DNA of 18,781 nucleotides from positions 1-18,781 of the forward strand of contig CALKYG010000111.1 in NCBI GenBank assembly GCA_938003575.1, written 5' to 3'. Each line of letters starts with the position of its first letter. The first letter of the stretch is position 1. A program made the position numbers and the translations under genes. This document shows positions 1 through 6,933 of this stretch, in pieces. This DNA comes from an uncultured Alphaproteobacteria bacterium. GTDB lineage: Bacteria > Pseudomonadota > Alphaproteobacteria > Caulobacterales > Parvularculaceae. Below the pieces are notes generated by a model. The model was not told the origin of the DNA. It saw only the letters and a program-made list of their open reading frames with translations, and did not search any database.

Positions 1-203
1 ATATCAATCTTCAGGAGACCCTTTGCGAGGCTATTCTCGATATCTGCCGCAAGGGCGGCGCAAGAGGCGCCATCGTACGGTCGGAAAAAACGAATGTATA
101 TGCCGACGCCCTGTCGGTCGGCTGCGAAATGAGCTGGTTTGACGAGGGCGTTCTGTTAAAGGTTTCATTTCGTGTACGAACAAAGCTATCAGTTCACTTT
201 TGA
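1..203 (+). CDS. Dihydroneopterin aldolase/epimerase (FolB/FolX) family, C-terminal part
   Basis: This is the C-terminal 66 residues of a gene cut by the window start; the frame begins at base 3 and stops with TGA at 201-203. The visible part carries the closing signature of the FolB/FolX fold: a helix (NLQETLCEAILDIC) followed by SEKTNVYADALSVGCEMSW, matching the family's final strand with its 'EK-N..AD-SVG-E' pattern. Family members convert 7,8-dihydroneopterin to 6-hydroxymethyl-dihydropterin in folate synthesis, or epimerise it or its triphosphate. The active-site N-terminal half is missing, so FolB and FolX cannot be told apart; the SW ending recalls FolX. About 20 residues follow the usual family end. 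The last 32 bases overlap the next gene, a pterin-synthase-like protein, which suggests a pterin operon with translational coupling. Confidence 0.72.
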   Translation, partial: INLQETLCEAILDICRKGGARGAIVRSEKTNVYADALSVGCEMSWFDEGVLLKVSFRVRTKLSVHF

Positions 204-546
204 GGCGGCGCACGATCTCGCGGAGAACGTCAGCGGCGAGAGCGACCACCCCTATTCGCGGATACACGGCCACTCCTTCGTCGTGACGCTGACGCTGCGC
301 GCCGAGCGGCTCGCGCCGGAAGGGTGGATCATCGATTTTGCAAGGCTGCGCGAGATCTGCGACGGGCTGCGCGCCCGTCTCGACCACCGTCTCTTAAATG
401 CGATTCCCGGGCTCGAGCGTCCGACTCTCGAAAACACCGCCGCCTGGATATTCCGTGCGGCGGCCGTTGACGCGCCGGCGCTCTACAAGGTCGAACTCAC
501 GCGACCGACGCTCAACGAGCGCGTCGCCTATTACGCCCGGGGATGA
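172..546 (+). CDS. 6-pyruvoyl-tetrahydropterin synthase / QueD-like protein, divergent active site
   Basis: A 124-residue protein of the PTPS/QueD fold. It keeps the three zinc histidines (H14 in EAAHDL, H32 and H34 in RIHGHSF), the GWIIDF strand (51-56) and the LDH-LLN-IPGLE-PT segment (70-85) with the Asp71-His72 pair. Two residues usually needed for catalysis are replaced. The nucleophilic Cys four residues before the HGH motif (Cys27 in E. coli QueD) is Tyr28, and the C-terminal substrate-anchoring Glu (Glu110 in E. coli) aligns with Arg111. It is therefore unlikely to make 6-carboxytetrahydropterin in the ordinary way. The GTG start at 172 is chosen because AAAGG lies 9 bases upstream and the family begins shortly before the first zinc His. 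It overlaps the preceding FolB/FolX-like gene by 32 bases, which points to a pterin rather than a queuosine role (inference). The fold is certain; the reaction is not. Confidence 0.82.
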   Translation: MYEQSYQFTFEAAHDLAENVSGESDHPYSRIHGHSFVVTLTLRAERLAPEGWIIDFARLREICDGLRARLDHRLLNAIPGLERPTLENTAAWIFRAAAVDAPALYKVELTRPTLNERVAYYARG

Positions 547-1014
547 CTGGTCGTCGTCCTGAGTCGGGGTCAGTCCGTCGAGATTCATGGTGAGCCGCAC
601 GATCCCCGCAAGACCGAGGAAAACCAGAAATCCGCCGAACGCGAGCATGATCGAGAAAACCGCGGCCGATCCGCCCGGTTCGAGCACGGCGACGGCGCCG
701 TTTTCAGGAGAAAAGCGGACGACGACCGTTTTTCCGGGCTCGTAGGATGCGCCGGAAGGGTGAAGCGCTCGCGTCCAGAACCTCACCCGCTCCCCGGTAT
801 GGCTTTCTTCCCCGTCAAACCAGGCATAGCGGACATGATCGTCATCAGCGGCGCGGCTGAGAATGACCCCTTGCGCTTCCGGCCAGGACAGGCTCGCCCG
901 GGCGCGCGCAAAGTCCTCCACAGCGGCATAAGCCGTGACGGCGCCCGCCGCCGCCACCGCAATGAACAGCAAAAACGCCCCGATTGCGCCCCTCAACTCT
1001 TCCTTGTCGGCCAT
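394..1014 (-). CDS. DUF3592-like membrane protein with antisense-overlapping tail
   Basis: A predicted 206-residue protein with two membrane segments, about residues 9-32 and 117-141. Between them is a small soluble domain (SWPEAQGVILSR, VRYAWFDGEESHTGERVRFW, then YEPGKTVVVRFSPENGAVAVLEPG). This is the pattern of DUF3592 proteins, where a short beta domain of unknown function sits between two helices. The ATG at 1012-1014 lies 40 bases from the uvrC start on the other strand, so the two are divergent; no strong ribosome binding site is visible. Recognisable DUF3592 sequence ends near residue 150. The remaining roughly 50 residues (394-546) are polar, arginine-rich and read antisense to the 3' end of the QueD-like gene, so they may be a tail gained by loss of an earlier stop. 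Function unknown. Confidence 0.68.
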   Translation of the reverse strand: MADKEELRGAIGAFLLFIAVAAAGAVTAYAAVEDFARARASLSWPEAQGVILSRAADDDHVRYAWFDGEESHTGERVRFWTRALHPSGASYEPGKTVVVRFSPENGAVAVLEPGGSAAVFSIMLAFGGFLVFLGLAGIVRLTMNLDGLTPTQDDDQSSPGVIGDALVERRSREFDLVERRRVNGRRTEYPGGGVFESRTLEPGNRI

Positions 1015-1054
1015 GGTTTGACCCGCATGCGCCCCCGCGTTACCGGATCACGCT

Positions 1055-3007
1055 ATGGCCTGCGAAGATAACGACGCCTTAACGAACGGCCAAGGAATGT
1101 CTGAAGACCCGCAAGCTCCCGTTCACCATGATCACGGCGCAGCGCTGATCGCCGACGAGGCGGCCCGTCTGCCGCTGAAGCCCGGCGTCTACCGCATGAT
1201 GAACGGGGATGGCGACGTCCTTTATGTCGGCAAGGCGAAGAATCTCAAAAGCCGCGTTTCATCCTACGCCAAATCCGGCGGCCATTCGAACCGCATCATG
1301 CGGATGATTTCCGAGACGCGGAAAATGGAATTCGTCGTGACCGCGACGGAAACCGAAGCGCTGCTGCTCGAAGCCAATCTCATCAAGCAGCTCAAGCCGC
1401 GCTATAACGTCATTCTCCGCGACGACAAGTCGTTTCCATACATACTGATCGCCGAAGACCATGATGCGCCTCAGATCCTCAAACACCGCGGGGCGCGAAA
1501 GAGAAAAGGTTCCTATTACGGGCCGTTCGCCTCGGCGACGGCGGTCAACAAGACCCTCAACACGCTTCAAAAGGCGTTCCTGCTGCGCTCTTGCTCCGAC
1601 AGCGTTTATGACAACAGGACCCGGCCCTGCCTGCTTCACCAGATCAAGCGGTGCGCCGCGCCGTGCGTCGGGCTGGTTTCAGCGGAAGAATATGCGGAGC
1701 TCGTCGCGGAAGCCAAAAAGTTTCTCGACGGCGATTCGGTCGCCGTGCAGCGACAGCTCTCGGCGGAAATGGAAAAATCAGCGGCGGCGCTGGATTTCGA
1801 ACAGGCCGCGAGGCTGCGCGACCGTATTCGCGCCCTCACTTACGTTCAGGGATCGCAGGACATCAACGCCGACGGCGTCGCCGAGGCGGACGTCTTCGCA
1901 ATCCATTCCGACGGCGGACAATCCTGCGTGCAGGTTTTCTTTTTTCGCGCAGGACAGAACTGGGGCAACCACGCGTTCTTTCCAAAACACGACAAGGAAG
2001 ATGAGCCGCCGGCGATTCTCTCCGCTTTCATGGCCCAGTTTTACGACGGCAGGGATCCGCCTTCATTGATCCTGACCAATGAAACGCCGGACCAGTCAGA
2101 CCTTCTCGCTGAGGCACTTACCCTGCGCGCCGCGCGCAAGGTGACGGTCACGACGCCTCAACGTGGCGAGAAACGCGCGATCATGGATCAGGCGATCATG
2201 AACGCGCGCGAGGCGCTGTCGCGGCGAATGGCGGAAAGCGCCAGCCAGCAGAAGGCGCTTATGCGGTTAGCGGAAGTTCTCGGGCTTGAAAGCGCGCCGC
2301 GCCGGATTGAGGTCTTTGACAACTCGCATATCTCCGGGGCCAACGCCGTCGGCGCGATGGTGGTCGCCGGTCCCGACGGCTTTGAGAAAAAACAATATCG
2401 AAAATACAACATCAAATCGTCGGACCTTGCGCCGGGCGATGACTACGCGATGATGCGCGAAGTCCTGACGCGCCGTTTTTCTCGCATGGTGAAGGAAGCC
2501 GATGAAGAAACCCGTCCCGATCTCGTCATTATCGACGGCGGCAAAGGACAGCTCTCCGCCGCAATGAGCGTTTTCGACGACCTTGGGCTCGACCCGGCGA
2601 GCGAAGGCGTCGCGATTATCGGCGTCGCAAAACCGCGCCGTGAAAATGAGGCTGGTGAAAAGCGCGTCGACCGGACGATGGGCGCCGTCGGCGAGCAGGT
2701 CGTCATGCCGGGCCGGGAGCCGTTCATATTGCCGCCTCGCGATCCCGCGCTCTTTTTTATTCAGCGCCTTCGGGACGAGGCTCATCGTTTCGCCATCGGC
2801 GCGCATCGCGCCAAACGGAAAAAGTCGCTCGGCGCCAATCCGATCGATGAAATTCCGGGCGTCGGCCCGTCAAAGAAACGCGCGCTCCTCAATCACTTCG
2901 GATCAGCGAAGGAGGTGGCGCGCGCCAAGCCGGAAGACCTGATTGCGGTCGAGGGCGTCTCAGAAGCCCTCGCGCAACGGATCTACGATTATTTCAACAA
3001 CGGCTAG
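1055..3007 (+). CDS. uvrC: Excinuclease ABC subunit C
   Basis: UvrC makes the dual incisions of nucleotide excision repair after UvrA/UvrB load on damaged DNA. All domains are present in 650 residues. The N-terminal GIY-YIG nuclease has PGVYRM (43-48), [14 protein letters not shown] (55-68) and the catalytic Glu106 in [20 protein letters not shown] motif (about 238-260, [14 protein letters not shown]) binds UvrB. The RNase H-like nuclease domain has VFDNSHISG with the catalytic Asp near residue 422, then [12 protein letters not shown] and HRFAIGAHR. Tandem helix-hairpin-helix motifs lie at about 598-648 ([25 protein letters not shown]). ATG 1055 and ATG 1097 (MSEDPQ) are both possible starts: AAGGA directly abuts the second, and neither has an ideal site. 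I see no alphaproteobacterial LexA box (GAAC-N7-GAAC) just upstream, so SOS control is not shown. It converges with the helicase gene, sharing a CTAG stop. Confidence 0.97.
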   Translation: MACEDNDALTNGQGMSEDPQAPVHHDHGAALIADEAARLPLKPGVYRMMNGDGDVLYVGKAKNLKSRVSSYAKSGGHSNRIMRMISETRKMEFVVTATETEALLLEANLIKQLKPRYNVILRDDKSFPYILIAEDHDAPQILKHRGARKRKGSYYGPFASATAVNKTLNTLQKAFLLRSCSDSVYDNRTRPCLLHQIKRCAAPCVGLVSAEEYAELVAEAKKFLDGDSVAVQRQLSAEMEKSAAALDFEQAARLRDRIRALTYVQGSQDINADGVAEADVFAIHSDGGQSCVQVFFFRAGQNWGNHAFFPKHDKEDEPPAILSAFMAQFYDGRDPPSLILTNETPDQSDLLAEALTLRAARKVTVTTPQRGEKRAIMDQAIMNAREALSRRMAESASQQKALMRLAEVLGLESAPRRIEVFDNSHISGANAVGAMVVAGPDGFEKKQYRKYNIKSSDLAPGDDYAMMREVLTRRFSRMVKEADEETRPDLVIIDGGKGQLSAAMSVFDDLGLDPASEGVAIIGVAKPRRENEAGEKRVDRTMGAVGEQVVMPGREPFILPPRDPALFFIQRLRDEAHRFAIGAHRAKRKKSLGANPIDEIPGVGPSKKRALLNHFGSAKEVARAKPEDLIAVEGVSEALAQRIYDYFNNG

Positions 3008-4353
3008 GCCGCGTTGGCGGCGGGCCCCTGCGGGCCGCGCGAACGGCGGCGCGGGCGGCGCTTTTTGAAATTCGGCTTGTCGCCGCCCGGTTGACGCGCT
3101 TCGCGTTCAGCCCTCACGCGGACATCGCCCTTTCGGCCGCGGTTCTCGTTACGCTCGCCCTGTCCGCGGTGGGGCTTTCGCTGCGCGGGTTGTTGACGGT
3201 CCTGCGGCGCGGGTTCCGGGGCAAAGCCTTCCGGCAGCGGCGCAATCGCAACCCGCTGGCGCGTCAGGCGTTCAATGTCGCGCAAATACGCGCGCTCGTC
3301 GCCGCTGACGAAGGAAATTGCAACCCCGTCGGCGCCGGCCCGCGCGGTGCGGCCGATTCGGTGGACATATTGCTCCGGCACGTTTGGCAATTCGAAATTG
3401 ACGACATGCGAGACGCTGTCGATGTCGAGACCGCGCGCGGCGATGTCGGTCGCGACGAGAACTTTCGTGCGGCCGGCGCGAAACGCCTCGAGCGCCTTTT
3501 CGCGTTGAGGCTGGCTCTTGTTGCCGTGGATTGCGGCGGCGCGAATCCCCGCTTTGTCGAGATTTCGGACAACGCGGTCGGCGCCATGCTTCGTGCGCGT
3601 AAAGACAAGGACGCGGCCGACCGAACTGTCCTGAAGGGTCAGCGTCAGCAACGCCTGCTTGTCAGCCGCTTTCACAAAAGTCGCGAACTGCTCGACGCGC
3701 TCGGCGGTCGTCGCGACCGGCGCGACTTCGACCCTTACCGGCTGGTGCTGATAGTCTGCGGCGAGCGATGCGATCGCCTTCGGCATTGTCGCCGAGAAGA
3801 GCAGCGTCTGCCGCGACTTCGGCATGAGCGGCATGATCGTGCGCAAGGCGTGAATGAAGCCGAGATCGAGCATCTGGTCCGCCTCGTCGAGGACCGCGAC
3901 TTCGACATTGTTGAGCATGACCGCCTTGCGGTCGATGAGATCAATGAGACGGCCCGGCGTCGCAACGAGCACGTCGACGCCGCGATGAAGGTCGCGGATC
4001 TGCCGGTTGATCGGCACGCCGCCGAACACTGTCGCAACCGTGACCTTTATGAAACGTCCATAGGCGAAGAACGATGCGGCGATCTGCGAGGCGAGCTCGC
4101 GGGTGGGAGCGAGCACGACGACGCGCGGCGATTTCGGCCTCAGGGGCGCCTTGTTGCGCGCCAGCCGGTCCAGAACCGGAAGCGCAAACGCCGCGGTTTT
4201 TCCCGTTCCGGTTTGGGCGATGCCCAGCAGGTCCTTGCCGGCCAGCACCGGCGGTATCGCCTGGAGCTGGATCGGGGTCGGCGTCGTATAACCCTCGGCG
4301 GCGACGGCTCTGGCGATCGGCTCGGCGAGGTTCAGTGTCGAAAAGACAGTCAA
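3004..4353 (-). CDS. rhlE: DEAD-box ATP-dependent RNA helicase, RhlE type
   Basis: An RNA helicase of about 449 residues that uses ATP to unwind short RNA duplexes; RhlE relatives act in ribosome assembly, RNA turnover and cold growth. From the N-terminus it shows a Q motif ([10 protein letters not shown]... then [10 protein letters not shown]), Walker A AQTGTGKT (about 46-53), PTRELA, TPGRL, DEAD (about 156-159), [18 protein letters not shown] and HRIGRTAR. A basic arginine/lysine-rich tail of about 70 residues, typical of RhlE, follows the core and should bind RNA. I chose TTG at 4351-4353, giving MTVFSTLNL, because it fits the family's N-terminus and has a weak TTGGA upstream; another TTG is at 4363-4365, four codons earlier. 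The gene is preceded by a gene-free leader of about 330 bases. The symbol follows the family type; other DEAD-box paralogues cannot be excluded. Confidence 0.93.
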   Translation of the reverse strand: MTVFSTLNLAEPIARAVAAEGYTTPTPIQLQAIPPVLAGKDLLGIAQTGTGKTAAFALPVLDRLARNKAPLRPKSPRVVVLAPTRELASQIAASFFAYGRFIKVTVATVFGGVPINRQIRDLHRGVDVLVATPGRLIDLIDRKAVMLNNVEVAVLDEADQMLDLGFIHALRTIMPLMPKSRQTLLFSATMPKAIASLAADYQHQPVRVEVAPVATTAERVEQFATFVKAADKQALLTLTLQDSSVGRVLVFTRTKHGADRVVRNLDKAGIRAAAIHGNKSQPQREKALEAFRAGRTKVLVATDIAARGLDIDSVSHVVNFELPNVPEQYVHRIGRTARAGADGVAISFVSGDERAYLRDIERLTRQRVAIAPLPEGFAPEPAPQDRQQPAQRKPHRGQGERNENRGRKGDVRVRAEREARQPGGDKPNFKKRRPRRRSRGPQGPAANAA

Positions 4354-4365
4354 GATCAAATCCAA

Positions 4366-4685
4366 TAGTTTCGGCCGCGCCGCCGGACGCGCAGCGCGCG
4401 GGACGGATCGGTCCGGGTGAAACGACCCGCGTGACTCAGGGCGTAGGGAAAGGTCGGGTCTGAAGAAGAGGGCTCAATGTCGGGATTTCTCCCCGCAGCG
4501 CTTCACGCCGCCCTCATCATGCAGCCCGGAAGGGCGCAGACGTTGGCGGTCATATGAGGGGGCCCGGGTTAAATGTCAATGAAGGCCCGCTCCGCCGCGG
4601 GCCCCGCCCTTTCCGGCCGCCGTCGCAAAGGCGCTTTCATGAACAGGCCCGCCTCGCCCACCCCCGGCCTCGCCCTTGCGCCGCG
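4366..4685. other. Gene-free interval with helicase leader
   Basis: No credible gene lies in these 320 bases between the helicase start and the deaminase stop. Short open frames here lack ribosome sites and family features. Near the helicase start, read on the minus strand, are two adjacent small dyads: CGGGT (4414-4418) with ACCCG (4425-4429), and GGAC (4401-4404) with GTCC (4411-4414). These could fold in the helicase 5' leader. A stronger GC-rich inverted repeat at 4584-4603 is listed separately. The helicase promoter must lie here, but I cannot place it. Confidence 0.5.
4584..4603 (-). terminator. Possible terminator after the cytosine deaminase gene
   Basis: A perfect 7-base inverted repeat, GGCCCGC (4584-4590) and GCGGGCC (4597-4603), with a 6-base loop. 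It lies about 80 bases downstream of the deaminase stop on the minus strand. The minus-strand sequence after the stem is TTCATTGACATTT, only moderately T-rich, so intrinsic termination is plausible but not certain. Confidence 0.4.
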
Positions 4686-5156
4686 TCACTCTTCCGCGAT
4701 GTCTTCGTTCCAGAGGTCCGGATTGGCCGCGATGAATTTCGCCATGAGCGCGATCGAATCCGGATGCTGAAGGTCGATCACCTCGACGCCGTTGGCGCGA
4801 AGAAAGTCCTCGTTGCCGCCGAAGTTCTCCGTGTCGTTGACGACCACCCGCCCGATCTTGAACTGAACAATCGTGCCGGCGCACATCATGCAGGGCGACA
4901 AGGACGTATAAAGGGTCATCCCCTTGTAGGATTTCTGGCGGCCCGCCTTCCTCAAACAGTCCATCTCGCCATGGGCGATCGGGTCGCCCCGCTGCACGCG
5001 TTGATTATGGCCGGAAGCAATCAGCCGTTCGCCCATCGCAAGGACCGACCCTATGGGCAGACCGCCATTGTCGGCGCTCTTCTTGGCCTCCATGAAGGCG
5101 AGTTCGGCGAAGCGGAGATCCCAGTCTGTCAGCATAGGTTGTGGATTGCGGGGCAT
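4686..5156 (-). CDS. Cytosine deaminase, yeast FCY1-like (CDA-fold nucleobase deaminase)
   Basis: A 156-residue zinc deaminase that probably converts cytosine to uracil and ammonia. The zinc and catalytic motifs are H62-G63-E64 (IAHGEMDCL) and P88-C89-x2-C92 ([13 protein letters not shown]). Similarity to yeast cytosine deaminase runs end to end: PIG near residue 34, the GHN triplet with N51, [12 protein letters not shown], and a C-terminal [16 protein letters not shown] that matches the yeast end, including the Trp and Asp that close over cytosine (here W149 and D152). Bacteria usually use the unrelated amidohydrolase CodA for this step. It is divergent from upp, whose enzyme consumes uracil, and this supports the substrate. 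Alternatives are guanine deaminase or a TadA-like enzyme, but the C-terminus argues against both. The ATG at 5154-5156 has no clear ribosome site; Met8 is an alternative start. Confidence 0.85.
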   Translation of the reverse strand: MPRNPQPMLTDWDLRFAELAFMEAKKSADNGGLPIGSVLAMGERLIASGHNQRVQRGDPIAHGEMDCLRKAGRQKSYKGMTLYTSLSPCMMCAGTIVQFKIGRVVVNDTENFGGNEDFLRANGVEVIDLQHPDSIALMAKFIAANPDLWNEDIAEE

Positions 5157-5238
5157 AGCTAGTAGGAATGGGGACCAGATCGAACAAACCGGCGTGCGCC
5201 GCTCAAACTACAACCGACAGCACAGAGCCTTCATCCTT
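5157..5238. promoter_or_regulatory. Divergent control region with a central dyad
   Basis: These 82 bases separate the cytosine deaminase and upp starts and must hold signals for both genes. A perfect dyad, CGGCG-TG-CGCCG, lies at 5190-5201, within about 2 bases of the midpoint. It could be an operator or a transcript hairpin. I see no convincing -35/-10 pair on either strand, so the regulatory role is inferred from position. Confidence 0.3.
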
Positions 5239-5862
5239 ATGGTCGCCATCGTATCCCACCCGCTCGTTCAGCACAAACTGACCTTGATGCGCGAGAAATC
5301 GACGGACAACGCGCTCTTTCGCGAAACTCTGCGCGAAGTGTCGTTTCTCATCGCCTACGAAGTCACCAAGGATCTTGAGCTCGGAAAGCGTGAGATTGAA
5401 ACACCCCTCGAAAGAGGAGAGTTTCCCTGGCTGGAAGGGCGGCGCCTGTGTTTTGTGTCGATCCTGAGGGCGGGGAACGGCCTGCTTGAAGGCATGCTCG
5501 ATCTCGTACCGGACGCGCGCGTCGGCCATATCGGCCTTTATCGCGACCATGAGACGCTGGAGCCCGTGCAGTATTACCTGAAGCTTCCCGAAGCGATCGC
5601 GGAACGCGACGTCATCGTCGTAGACCCGATGCTGGCCACCGGAAACTCTTCTATCGCGGCTGTGAAATTGCTGAAGAAGGCGGGCGCGCATCGTATCAAG
5701 TTCATGTGCCTGCTTGCTGCGCCTGAAGGCGTCGCCGCCTTCGAAGCCGCGCATCCCGACGTCCCGGTCTTTACGGCCGCAGTCGACCGGGAATTGAACG
5801 AAAAAGGCTACATTCTTCCAGGGCTCGGCGACGCGGGCGACCGGATCTACGGTACGGCCTAG
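5239..5862 (+). CDS. upp: Uracil phosphoribosyltransferase
   Basis: Upp joins uracil to PRPP to form UMP and pyrophosphate, the main uracil salvage step in the cytosol. The 207-residue length equals the family norm (E. coli has 208). Visible motifs are [11 protein letters not shown] at the N-terminus, the [11 protein letters not shown] loop (77-87), the PRPP-binding [13 protein letters not shown] (125-137) and the uracil-binding C-terminus [17 protein letters not shown] (190-206). The ATG at 5239 is chosen from the family start (MVAIVSHPL); the frame stays open upstream but that extension resembles nothing. The ribosome site is weak. It is divergent from a cytosine deaminase whose product, uracil, is its substrate. 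PRPP is supplied by the Prs encoded at 15550. Confidence 0.97.
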   Translation: MVAIVSHPLVQHKLTLMREKSTDNALFRETLREVSFLIAYEVTKDLELGKREIETPLERGEFPWLEGRRLCFVSILRAGNGLLEGMLDLVPDARVGHIGLYRDHETLEPVQYYLKLPEAIAERDVIVVDPMLATGNSSIAAVKLLKKAGAHRIKFMCLLAAPEGVAAFEAAHPDVPVFTAAVDRELNEKGYILPGLGDAGDRIYGTA

Positions 5863-6026
5863 ATTTCGGCGCAGGCTCGCCGGAATAACCGGGCCCTCCC
5901 TTTGACGCAGTCTGTTGTTCAACCGCAAGTGGCCCGCCGCGAAAGCTCCCACGCCCCGCCCCTATTCCGCCCCGATTTGCGGCTCTGGTTCGCGTCGGGC
6001 GGATCGGCGCGGCAAGGGGAGCGACA

Positions 6027-6911
6027 GTGCTGCCGGACAGGGTTGCTTTTGCAGAGCTTGCTGCGGCGAAAGAGCCGAGGCGCGCCGACCCGCGCTGGTT
6101 CCAGATCGCATCGCTGAGCGCCCTGCTTGCATTCGGTCTCTCTCAACGCGCGTTTTCCATCGCTCCGCTCGAAATGGCGACAATCTTCGTTTCGGCGATC
6201 GCCACTCAATGGGCGATGTCTTCGGTTCTCTCTATCCGTTTCGAGGCGAAAAGCGCGCTCATCACGTCCCTGTCGCTGACCCTTCTCCTGCGCGCAAACG
6301 AATTATGGCCGCTGGCGGCGGCCGCGTTTATAGCGATTGCGTCAAAATTTCTGATCCGCGCCGGCGGCAAGCACCTCTTCAATCCGGCGAATATCGGCAT
6401 CGTCGCAACGACGCTTGCGACGGACGCCGCGTGGACGACGCCCGGCCAATGGGGAACGGCGCTCTGGCTCGCGGCGCTGATGGCCGGCGCCGGTTCCTTT
6501 GTCACCTGCCGCGCTTCGCGGCTCGACACGCCGCTGGTGTTTCTCGCAGCGTTCTCGGCGATGATCATCGCGCGCGCGCTGTGGCTGGGCGATCCTCTGT
6601 CCATCCCGCTCAACAGATTGCAGAACGGCGCGCTGATCCTGTTCGCGTTCTTCATGATTTCGGATCCGAAAACGACGCCGGACGGACTCATCTCGCGGGC
6701 GATTTTCACAACCGCGACGGCGGCCCTCGCCTATGTCCTGATCTATCATTTCCATCAATCCGACGGGCTCTTTTCCGCGCTCGCGATCGCTTGCCTGGCG
6801 CGGCCTGCGCTCGACGCCACAGACCAGGCCCGCAGGCGCCGGCGGATCGATCCGCACGGAACCGACGAATTCATCCGCAAACGGTCGAACCGGGCGGCGC
6901 CCGCTGAATGA
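6027..6911 (+). CDS. Orphan RnfD/NqrB-family membrane protein
   Basis: A 294-residue inner-membrane protein with roughly eight to nine hydrophobic segments. It belongs to the NqrB/RnfD family, shown by KHLFNPANIG (115-124) and FAFFMISDPKTTP (206-218). RnfD and NqrB are membrane subunits of ion-pumping electron-transfer complexes and normally carry covalent FMN on the Thr of an SGAT motif. I find no SGAT here, and no other rnf or nqr subunit is in the window, so it probably does not work as a standard Rnf subunit. The GTG at 6027 has AAGGGGA six bases upstream, a good ribosome site. The N-terminal ~23 residues are polar, and the C-terminus is arginine-rich and probably cytosolic. The DUF2330 gene starts 22 bases after its stop and has its own strong ribosome site, so the two probably share an operon and a task. 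A flavin or ion-transport role is only inference. Confidence 0.8.
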   Translation: MLPDRVAFAELAAAKEPRRADPRWFQIASLSALLAFGLSQRAFSIAPLEMATIFVSAIATQWAMSSVLSIRFEAKSALITSLSLTLLLRANELWPLAAAAFIAIASKFLIRAGGKHLFNPANIGIVATTLATDAAWTTPGQWGTALWLAALMAGAGSFVTCRASRLDTPLVFLAAFSAMIIARALWLGDPLSIPLNRLQNGALILFAFFMISDPKTTPDGLISRAIFTTATAALAYVLIYHFHQSDGLFSALAIACLARPALDATDQARRRRRIDPHGTDEFIRKRSNRAAPAE

Positions 6912-6933
6912 CCAGACGAAGGAGACGATCAAG

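Noticed and set aside
1015..1100. Possible SOS (LexA) box before uvrC
   Set aside because: A single GAAC occurs near 1083, but no second GAAC or GTTC at the spacing of the alphaproteobacterial box was found.
3091..4368. A 425-codon open frame on the plus strand, antisense to the helicase gene
   Set aside because: The minus strand encodes every DEAD-box motif in order. The plus frame is arginine/aspartate/leucine-rich with no recognisable domain, as expected for an antisense frame in GC-rich coding DNA.
5863..5900. Possible terminator after upp (CGGCG...CGCCG dyad)
   Set aside because: The stem is only 5 bases and no T-run follows directly, so it is not distinguishable from chance in GC-rich DNA.
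5203..5952. A 249-codon minus-strand frame antisense to upp
   Set aside because: Upp motifs are complete on the plus strand, and the antisense translation shows no domain.
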